From Actinomycetota bacterium (lineage in GTDB: Bacteria > Actinomycetota > Humimicrobiia > Humimicrobiales > Humimicrobiaceae), in contig JAFGMJ010000067.1 in assembly GCA_016927635.1 (NCBI GenBank), positions 1 to 5,047 on the forward strand: DNA of 5,047 nt, written 5' to 3'. Under the pieces are notes generated by a model. That model saw only the letters and a list, made by a program, of their open reading frames with translations, made no database searches and was not told the DNA's origin. Of this stretch, positions 1-5,047 are shown piece after piece; the stretch's first letter is position 1, and each line of letters starts with the position of its first letter. Both the position numbers and the translations under genes were made by a program.

Positions 1-79
1 AAATTTTGATAAACTGCTTGCTTATATCACTTCTTAACCTCGTGCCTTTACCTGCTGCTGTAATTATTGCTGAAACCAT
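1..79 (-). CDS. ispD: IspD N-terminus, MEP cytidylyltransferase, partial
   Basis: Twenty-six codons are visible from the ATG at 79-77; the gene runs off the left edge. The peptide starts MVSAIITAAGKGTRL and continues to ISKQFIKI. The AAGxGxR loop is the nucleotide-binding signature of sugar-phosphate nucleotidyltransferases, and a KQF motif about ten residues later is typical of IspD (usually PKQF or PKQY), the enzyme joining CTP and 2-C-methyl-D-erythritol 4-phosphate in the non-mevalonate isoprenoid pathway. The proline before KQF is serine here, while the lysine and glutamine are kept. Position downstream of disA agrees with the B. subtilis order, though yacL, which separates them there, is absent. 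An in-frame TAA upstream with no ATG, GTG or TTG between supports this start; there is no obvious Shine-Dalgarno. Another nucleotidyltransferase such as an IspD-like TarI or a MobA-type protein is possible from so little sequence, but synteny favours IspD. Confidence 0.8.
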   Translation of the reverse strand, partial: MVSAIITAAGKGTRLRSDISKQFIKI

Positions 80-160
80 GTATTTATAATAATGATGAAT
101 AAAATTATGGTATTAAAATCCGCAAACATAAAAACGGAGAAAACATTGAAAGATCTAAGT

Positions 161-1270
161 TCAGAAATTATTTTTCTGGGCTACGCCTCCCCTGTAGCTG
201 TATTGTTCATTATACAGGTAATACTCTGCAAATTTTTTCAATCTGTCGTGCAGAAGGCTTGCCCTGGCTTTGCCCATGCCCTGTATTTCTGAAAGCTCCT
301 CTATAGATGCATTTATTATTTCTTTAAGATTTTTAAATTTTGCAAAAATATTTTTTAAAAGCTGGTCCGGCAGGCGCTTTATTTCAGATATTATCCTTAT
401 TCCTCTGGGCTGGACACCAAATTCTTTTAAATTGCCTTCTGGCTTATACCCGAGGATTTTGGCAGTATTTTCAAGGTCAAAAAGAGTATCTTCATGAAAA
501 GCGTTTATCCTGTTTTTAATATCAGAAGGTTTAACATTATCATTAATGACTTTGTAGTCCTCAATGACTTTTAAGCTTTCATCGACAACATTTATCATAA
601 GTTCTTCAACCTGCATATTTAAAAGCCTTCCGTCAGAGCCGAGTTCATAGATAAACCTTTTCACTTCTTTTTCTGTTTTCTGCACTATAGCCGATTTCTG
701 CAGCACAGATACGACATCATATAAAGTAGTTATATCTTCAAGTTCCCTGACATTGAGATTTACCATAAGGTAATCAAGACCTTCTTTGTATTTTGCAAGC
801 GTCTGAAGAGCCTGGTTTGCTTTTGAAAGTACAATTCTTGGCTCCTCAAGTATATATTTGATGCTGTCTATATATATAGTCACAACATCCCTTTTCTGTG
901 AAATTGAAATTACAAGAGTTTTTGTCTGTTTTGCAACTCTTTCAGCAGTACGATGCCTTGTACCTGTCTCAGTGGTTTTTATAAGCGGATTTGGATAAAG
1001 ATGTGCGTTTGCATACAATATCCTTCCGGCATCCCTGCTCAGTATTATTGCGCCATCCATTTTTGCAAGTTCATAAAACTTTGCCGGCGTGAAACTGCAG
1101 CCTATGTAAAAACCGCCGTCAACAAGTTTAAGCACCTGTTCAGAGTCCCCGACAACTATAAGCGCGCCAGTTTTACCCTGAAGGATATACTCTATTCCGG
1201 TCCTTATATCCGTCCCGGGTGCAATCCTTCTCAGACTGCCAAGTAATAGCTCTTCGTCTTTTTCTTTCAT
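161..1270 (-). CDS. disA: DisA, diadenylate cyclase (c-di-AMP synthase) with DNA-binding domain
   Basis: The 369-residue protein is close to the usual DisA length (about 355-360). It condenses two ATP into cyclic di-AMP; in studied bacteria it forms an octamer that scans DNA and slows synthesis at branched structures. The N-terminal DAC domain (about 10-145) has APGTDIRTGIE (17-27), TGALIVVGD (34-42), the catalytic DGA (72-74, in AKMDGAIILS) and the ATP-binding RHR (105-107, in TGTRHRTAERVAKQT). A helical linker follows (about 150-290). The C-terminal helix-hairpin-helix domain (about 298-348) contains EELSEIQGMGKARASLL, with the hairpin glycines GMG at 331-333. All recognised catalytic residues are present, so activity is expected. 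The ATG is fixed by an in-frame TAA 9 nt upstream and by the family N-terminus; no good Shine-Dalgarno is visible. clpC ends 86 nt upstream, whereas in B. subtilis radA lies between them. The polar C-terminal tail after about residue 350 is not a motif I recognise. Confidence 0.96.
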   Translation of the reverse strand: MKEKDEELLLGSLRRIAPGTDIRTGIEYILQGKTGALIVVGDSEQVLKLVDGGFYIGCSFTPAKFYELAKMDGAIILSRDAGRILYANAHLYPNPLIKTTETGTRHRTAERVAKQTKTLVISISQKRDVVTIYIDSIKYILEEPRIVLSKANQALQTLAKYKEGLDYLMVNLNVRELEDITTLYDVVSVLQKSAIVQKTEKEVKRFIYELGSDGRLLNMQVEELMINVVDESLKVIEDYKVINDNVKPSDIKNRINAFHEDTLFDLENTAKILGYKPEGNLKEFGVQPRGIRIISEIKRLPDQLLKNIFAKFKNLKEIINASIEELSEIQGMGKARASLLHDRLKKFAEYYLYNEQYSYRGGVAQKNNF

Positions 1271-1310
1271 TAAATATTAAAGTTTAACCTGTTCAAGTTT
1301 TTAATATTTA
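1271..1310. repeat. 11-bp perfect A/T inverted repeat abutting the disA start codon
   Basis: TAAATATTAAA at 1271-1281 and TTTAATATTTA at 1300-1310 are exact reverse complements separated by 18 nt. In the disA transcript the downstream arm ends exactly at the AUG, and the loop holds AACAGG, the nearest purine-rich Shine-Dalgarno-like bases. The arms are pure A/T, so the stem would be weak, and chance is a real possibility in A/T-rich intergenic DNA. No U-tract follows, so it does not look like a terminator. A protein-binding dyad or a translation-modulating hairpin is possible but unproven. Confidence 0.45.
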
Positions 1311-1356
1311 TCTTTAAAAATACAAATTGCATAAAAACGAATCAGGCAGCACAAAA

Positions 1357-3819
1357 TCAGGCTTTCAAAACCGCTTCAGTAAATCTTTTTATTTCAAAAT
1401 GAAGCTCTTCTGCATTCCCGGTTACCTCAATATGGTCACCTGCTTTTATTTCACCGCCTATTATCTTTTCAGATATAATATCCTCTATAAGATTCTGTAT
1501 GGTCCTTCTCATAGGCCTTGCTCCCATGGCAGCGTCATAACCTTTTTTAAGAAGCAGTTCCTTTGCTGATTCTTTTAATTCCATGGTTATACCCTGTATT
1601 TCAAGCTGGTCCAACAGTCTTGAAATCATTAGGTCTATTATAAGGTAAATTTCTTTTTTTGTTAATTTATGGAAAACAATAATTTCATCCAGTCTGTTTA
1701 AAAATTCAGGCCTGAATGTTTTTTTAAGTTCGCTCATCACTTTATTTTTTATTTCTTCATAAGAAAGGTCTTCATCGTCTGTCTTTTTAAAACCAAGAGG
1801 ATTGTTCTTGTTTATTTCTCTTGCTCCAAGGTTTGATGTCATGATAATAACAGTATTTTTAAAATCAACTCTTCTTCCCTGTGAATCAGTTAAGTGGCCA
1901 TCTTCAAATATTTGAAGCAGTATATTAAAAACATCATAATGGGCCTTTTCAATTTCATCAAGCAGTATGACGCTGTACGGCCTTCTTCTTATCTTTTCAG
2001 TGAGCTGGCCGCCTTCATCATACCCTACATATCCTGGAGGCGAACCCACAAGTTTGGAAACCGAGTGCTTTTCCATATATTCCGACATATCTATCTGTAT
2101 AAGTGCATCTTCTTTTCCGAAAAGAAATTCTGCTATTGTCTTGGCAAGCTCAGTTTTTCCAACGCCGCTTGGGCCAAGGAATATAAAAGAACCTATCGGT
2201 CTTTTGGGATCTTTAAGTCCGCTCCTGGAGCGCCTTATTGCCCGGGAAACTGTCTTTATTGCCTCATCCTGGCCCACGACTCTTTTGTGAAGATCATCTT
2301 CCATTTTAAGAAGTTTTGCTGACTCTGTCTCAGTCAGTTTAAATACCGGAATGCCTGTCCAGCTTGAAAGGACTTCAGCAATCTCATTTTCGTCCACTTT
2401 TTCTTTCTCGTCCTTGCCGATTCTTCCCCAGTTTTCCTCAATTTTGATTTTTTCCTTTATAAGCTGCTTTTCCCTGTCACGATATTCCGCTGCCTTTTCA
2501 AAATCCTGGGCCTTAATTGCAGCCTCTTTTTCTGAAACGACCTTTTCTATATTCTGCTCAAGCTCTTTTAAGTCTGGAGGGTTTGAAAGATTCCTAAGCC
2601 TTACCCTTGAGGCAGCTTCATCTATTAAGTCTATTGCCTTATCAGGCAGGAATCTGTCAGATATATATCTATGGGATAGTTTGACAGCAGATTTTATGGC
2701 GTTTTCTGTAATGCTTAAGTTATGGAACTCCTCATATCTGTCTTTCAATCCCCTCAGTATTTCAATGGTTTCAAATTCCCCTGGCTCATCCACATAAATA
2801 GGCTGGAATCTTCTTTCAAGCGCTTTATCCTTTTCAACGTATTTCCTGTATTCATTAAGTGTTGTAGCGCCAATTGTCTGTATTTCTCCTCTGGCAAGCA
2901 TAGGCTTTAAAATTGAGGCAGCGTCAATTGCTCCCTCAGCAGCACCTGCTCCTACAAGCGTGTGTACCTCATCAATAAATATCATTATTTCGCCATCTTC
3001 TTTTATTTCCTGCAAGACTTTCTTCAGCCTTTCTTCAAAATCTCCCCTGTATCTTGAGCCTGCAACAAGCGCACCAAGATCCAGTGTAAATATTTTCTTG
3101 TTTTTTAAATTTGGCGGTATATCTTTTGAAACTATAGCCTGTGCAAGACCTTCGACTATTGCGGTTTTGCCTACACCTGATTCGCCAATCAGTATAGGGT
3201 TGTTTTTTGTCCTTCTCGAGAGTATCTGCATTATCCTTTCTATCTCTTTTTTCCTCCCGATTACAGGGTCAAGCTTATTATCTCTTGCGAGCTGGGTTAA
3301 ATCTCTTCCATACTGGTTAAGCATTTTTAAGGCTCTTTTCTGGGTCTTTTCAGTATTTGCGCTTTCATCCTGCGGATAAAAAGGATATTTATTTAATATT
3401 TCCCTTATTTTCTCTTTTACTATGTCAATATTTATTCCAAACGAATTTAATACCCTTGCAGCTACTCCCTCGCCTTCCCTTAAAAGACCCAGAAGTATGT
3501 GCTCGGTACCAATATAATTATGGCCCATCTGCAGGGCTTCCCGCAGTGAAAGCTCAAGCACCTTTTTTGCACGCGGAGTAAACGGTATATGTTCATATAC
3601 GTCTGATGAACCCTCTGTTACAGATTCCCTGACAGCCATTCTTATCTCTTCAAGGGAAATGTTTAAAGATTGCATCACTTTTGCTGCAATACCATCTTTT
3701 TCCCCTATGAGCCCAAGCAACAGATGCTCAGTGCCGATATAATTCTGCTTAAGAAACCTTGCCTCGTCCTGCGCCCTTACAACTACTTTCCTGGCTCTTT
3801 CTGTAAATCTTTCAAACAT
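1357..3819 (-). CDS. clpC: ClpC, AAA+ unfoldase of the ClpCP protease
   Basis: This 820-residue class I Clp/Hsp100 ATPase uses ATP to unfold proteins and thread them into the ClpP chamber in the cytoplasm. The N domain (about 1-145) has the two Clp repeats, each with GTEH(L/I)LLGL (29-37 and 104-112). E31 and E106 match the phospho-arginine docking glutamates described for B. subtilis ClpC. D1 has Walker A GESGVGKT (212-219), Walker B ending FIDE (281-284) and the ALERRF region (333-338). The middle domain (about 415-465) is a coiled coil with a UVR-like segment, DFEKAAEYRD (439-448), whose short length marks ClpC rather than ClpB; F440 matches the aromatic residue used in M-domain contacts of other ClpC proteins. 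D2 has Walker A GPSGVGKT (549-556), Walker B VILLDE (617-622), TSNLGA (661-666), RPEFLNRLDE (703-712) and sensor-2 GARPMRR (766-772). The LGF tripeptide (675-677) is the expected ClpP-binding loop, so it should work with ClpP. An in-frame TGA lies 9 nt before the ATG, which is preceded by AAGGAA. No defect is visible. Confidence 0.97.
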   Translation of the reverse strand: MFERFTERARKVVVRAQDEARFLKQNYIGTEHLLLGLIGEKDGIAAKVMQSLNISLEEIRMAVRESVTEGSSDVYEHIPFTPRAKKVLELSLREALQMGHNYIGTEHILLGLLREGEGVAARVLNSFGINIDIVKEKIREILNKYPFYPQDESANTEKTQKRALKMLNQYGRDLTQLARDNKLDPVIGRKKEIERIMQILSRRTKNNPILIGESGVGKTAIVEGLAQAIVSKDIPPNLKNKKIFTLDLGALVAGSRYRGDFEERLKKVLQEIKEDGEIMIFIDEVHTLVGAGAAEGAIDAASILKPMLARGEIQTIGATTLNEYRKYVEKDKALERRFQPIYVDEPGEFETIEILRGLKDRYEEFHNLSITENAIKSAVKLSHRYISDRFLPDKAIDLIDEAASRVRLRNLSNPPDLKELEQNIEKVVSEKEAAIKAQDFEKAAEYRDREKQLIKEKIKIEENWGRIGKDEKEKVDENEIAEVLSSWTGIPVFKLTETESAKLLKMEDDLHKRVVGQDEAIKTVSRAIRRSRSGLKDPKRPIGSFIFLGPSGVGKTELAKTIAEFLFGKEDALIQIDMSEYMEKHSVSKLVGSPPGYVGYDEGGQLTEKIRRRPYSVILLDEIEKAHYDVFNILLQIFEDGHLTDSQGRRVDFKNTVIIMTSNLGAREINKNNPLGFKKTDDEDLSYEEIKNKVMSELKKTFRPEFLNRLDEIIVFHKLTKKEIYLIIDLMISRLLDQLEIQGITMELKESAKELLLKKGYDAAMGARPMRRTIQNLIEDIISEKIIGGEIKAGDHIEVTGNAEELHFEIKRFTEAVLKA

Positions 3820-3828
3820 TTTATATCA

Positions 3829-3834
3829 TTCCTT
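3829..3834 (-). promoter_or_regulatory. Ribosome binding site of clpC
   Basis: AAGGAA on the minus strand lies 9 nt before the clpC ATG, good Shine-Dalgarno complementarity at a normal distance. It sits within the 20-nt mcsB-clpC gap, just after the mcsB TGA, so clpC can be translated from the mcsB message. It is the only clear ribosome binding site in the window. Confidence 0.75.
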
Positions 3835-3839
3835 ATTTA

Positions 3840-4919
3840 TCAATATTTCAATAGTTCAGCCCTTATCAGTTCTGCCCTCATCCTGTCAATGTCTTCGACT
3901 GAAACCTCTTCGTTATTTTTTTTGCCTATTATTATATTAGACTCTCCAAGCAAACTTATCAACTGGTAAAAATCAAAAGGTTTAACTTTATTTATTATTT
4001 TAAGTTCTACTCCAAGTGCTATCATTGAAAGTAACTCCAGGGATTCCCCAAAAGACAGCATCCTGGCATATTCCAGCATACCGTAAGCTCTTAAAACACT
4101 GTCTTCAACAATTATAGGGATATTTTCTTTTAACAGCTCTATTGCTTTTTTTTCTTCTTCAACAATGTTTAAACATACAGCATCCATTTCATCCAGAATA
4201 TCTTTTTCATACTTTCCGGTGGATACATTATTTGAAACCTGGAAAAGATTGCCTGCAATCTCGGAGTTTTCACCAAAAACCCCTTTTATATTTAGCTTGA
4301 TATTTAAAAGTCTTTTAATAAGATCCTCTATTTTACCGGAAAGCACAAGGCCTGGAAGATGCGCAATTACTGATATTCTGAGGGCTGTCCCAATATTTGA
4401 CAGGCTGCTTGTAAGATAGCCGAAATCTTTTTCATATGCAAATCTTATGTTTTTTTCAAGGATTCTTTCAAGCTTTTCAATTTCCGAATATGTCCTGTAA
4501 ATATTTAATCCTTCTCTTATGCTTCGTATGCGTACGTGATCCTCCTCATTTATAAGAATCGAATCAGAATCGAAAGGTCTTCCAGCGTTGTATTTAAGTA
4601 TAAGCCCTTTTGCATAGAGCCTTTGCGTCATCTCAGCGCTTATCATATGTCTTTCAAGAAGAAACTGCCTCTGGAATCTTGTAAGGCGTGACATATTGTA
4701 AAAATAATACTTTTTATTATCTGCCAGTTTAAAAAAAGAATCTTTTACTGTTTTTAAAATATTTCTTCTGTCTTCATTCGTATTCAGTGCCGGAAATCTG
4801 TAACCTGCAATATTTCTTGCAATTCTTGACCTTGTTGTCAGTATAACAGAATCTGCATCATTCTTTTTTGACAAAGTTTTTTTATTTTTTATAATTTTAA
4901 ATAAAGAATTACTGTCCAT
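3840..4919 (-). CDS. mcsB: McsB-type protein arginine kinase with altered active-site residues
   Basis: This is a 359-residue protein of the phosphagen (guanido) kinase family, close to the usual McsB length of 350-365. McsB phosphorylates arginines on proteins, including the repressor CtsR and damaged proteins, marking them for ClpCP. Conserved blocks are TTRSRIARN (28-36, nucleotide-binding arginines R30 and R32), RFP (41-43), ERHMIS (89-94), NEEDHVRI (124-131, with the catalytic acidic pair), GYLTS (167-171), R181, GENSE (216-220, E217 matching the second catalytic glutamate) and FQVSN (226-230). Three key positions differ from the family as I recall it: S172 replaces the catalytic cysteine of GYLTSC, K212 replaces the arginine before the GxYGEGSE loop, and I344 replaces the first arginine of RDxxRA (here IDRMRA, 344-349). 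The frame is intact, so this is not a pseudogene. The ATG is fixed by an in-frame TAA 15 nt before it, and no clear Shine-Dalgarno is visible. The gene ends 20 nt before clpC. Family membership is secure; kinase activity is uncertain. Confidence 0.93.
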   Translation of the reverse strand: MDSNSLFKIIKNKKTLSKKNDADSVILTTRSRIARNIAGYRFPALNTNEDRRNILKTVKDSFFKLADNKKYYFYNMSRLTRFQRQFLLERHMISAEMTQRLYAKGLILKYNAGRPFDSDSILINEEDHVRIRSIREGLNIYRTYSEIEKLERILEKNIRFAYEKDFGYLTSSLSNIGTALRISVIAHLPGLVLSGKIEDLIKRLLNIKLNIKGVFGENSEIAGNLFQVSNNVSTGKYEKDILDEMDAVCLNIVEEEKKAIELLKENIPIIVEDSVLRAYGMLEYARMLSFGESLELLSMIALGVELKIINKVKPFDFYQLISLLGESNIIIGKKNNEEVSVEDIDRMRAELIRAELLKY

Positions 4920-4971
4920 GGTATTAATAAATTAAGTCTCTTGGAATACAATAAGTCCGAGGTATGGTTGT

Positions 4972-5047
4972 CTAACTTATATTTTTGCCGACAATGAGTT
5001 TCTTTTTCAATTTTTTGATAGTATCCCGCAGTTTTGCAGCTTCTTCA
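4972..5047 (-). CDS. mcsA: McsA C-terminal end (UVR motif), partial
   Basis: Only the last 24 codons and the TAG stop (4974-4972) lie in the window; the gene continues beyond the right edge. The visible peptide contains EEAAKLRD followed by a lysine-rich helix (TIKKLKKKL) and a short tail ending VGKNIS. This fits a UVR motif, the two-helix interaction element found at the C-terminus of McsA, at the C-terminus of UvrB and in the ClpC middle domain. From the family, McsA is a zinc-binding partner that activates the McsB arginine kinase; its zinc-finger part is outside the window and cannot be checked. The identification rests on this motif plus position 52 nt upstream of mcsB in the same direction, which is the usual mcsA-mcsB order. 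A UvrB C-terminus would look similar over so short a stretch but would not be expected here. Confidence 0.8.
   Translation of the reverse strand, partial: EEAAKLRDTIKKLKKKLIVGKNIS

Noticed and set aside
80..160. Possible ispD promoter (CATAAT, TATAAA-like boxes)
   Set aside because: The -10-like boxes have no acceptable -35 partner at 16-18 nt; A/T-rich composition explains them.
162..178. Small inverted repeat CAGAAA/TTTCTG at the disA stop as a terminator
   Set aside because: The stem is only 6 bp with mostly A/T pairs, overlaps the stop codon, and is not followed by a U-tract on the minus strand.
92..292. Plus-strand 66-codon frame starting in the disA-ispD gap
   Set aside because: More than half of it is antisense to the conserved DisA C-terminal domain, and no ribosome binding site or recognisable motif is visible.
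1340..1362. Direct repeat AATCAGGC twice around the clpC stop
   Set aside because: Two 8-bp copies 15 nt apart, one of them partly inside the clpC coding end; too short to distinguish from chance and not linked to any element.
1327..3581. Several plus-strand open frames of 60-150 codons opposite clpC
   Set aside because: They lie wholly or mainly antisense to a strongly conserved coding gene, resemble no family I know, and show the serine- and phenylalanine-rich composition expected from the reverse strand of A/T-rich, charged-residue-rich genes.
3840..4919. mcsB as a pseudogene
   Set aside because: The frame is intact over the full family length with most nucleotide- and fold-defining residues conserved; point substitutions at three sites suggest altered function rather than decay.
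4920..4971. Possible promoter (TTGTAT and TTAATA) in the mcsA-mcsB gap
   Set aside because: The -35-like box matches only three of six consensus bases; similar matches are expected by chance in A/T-rich DNA, and the operon layout does not require a promoter here.

Overview
The window is a single tightly packed block of bacterial genes, all on the minus strand. It therefore reads from high to low coordinates: end of mcsA (UVR-motif activator of the arginine kinase), mcsB (protein arginine kinase family), clpC (AAA+ unfoldase of the ClpCP protease), disA (cyclic-di-AMP synthase with a DNA-binding tail), and the first codons of ispD (isoprenoid precursor synthesis). The four gaps are short (52, 20, 86 and 81 nt) and I see no convincing rho-independent terminator in any of them, so one operon is the simplest reading. 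No RNA gene, mobile element, CRISPR array or gene-free stretch over 300 bases is present. I regard the plus-strand open frames as shadows of the minus-strand genes.

The gene order matches the clpC region of Bacillota such as Bacillus subtilis (ctsR-mcsA-mcsB-clpC-radA-disA-yacL-ispD-ispF). Here, however, radA is missing between clpC and disA, and yacL is missing between disA and ispD. Base composition is low in GC (about 35-40% by eye), with many ATA, AGA and AGG codons. This suggests a Bacillota member or another low-GC lineage sharing this synteny. I cannot name the genus.

From family knowledge, McsA and McsB mark damaged proteins with phospho-arginine, ClpC docks that mark and feeds the protein to ClpP, and DisA makes c-di-AMP while monitoring DNA. 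ClpC and DisA keep all the motifs I can check.

The unusual feature is McsB. It is full length and mostly conserved, but the active-site cysteine of the GYLTSC motif is serine (S172), an arginine of the nucleotide-phosphate site is lysine (K212), and the first arginine of the RDxxRA phospho-arginine sensing motif is isoleucine (I344). ClpC beside it keeps both phospho-arginine docking glutamates. The kinase may be altered, weakened or repurposed while the receptor is intact. This is the main point deserving follow-up. A smaller one is an 11-bp A/T inverted repeat ending directly at the disA start codon, in a cluster where only clpC has a clear Shine-Dalgarno sequence.
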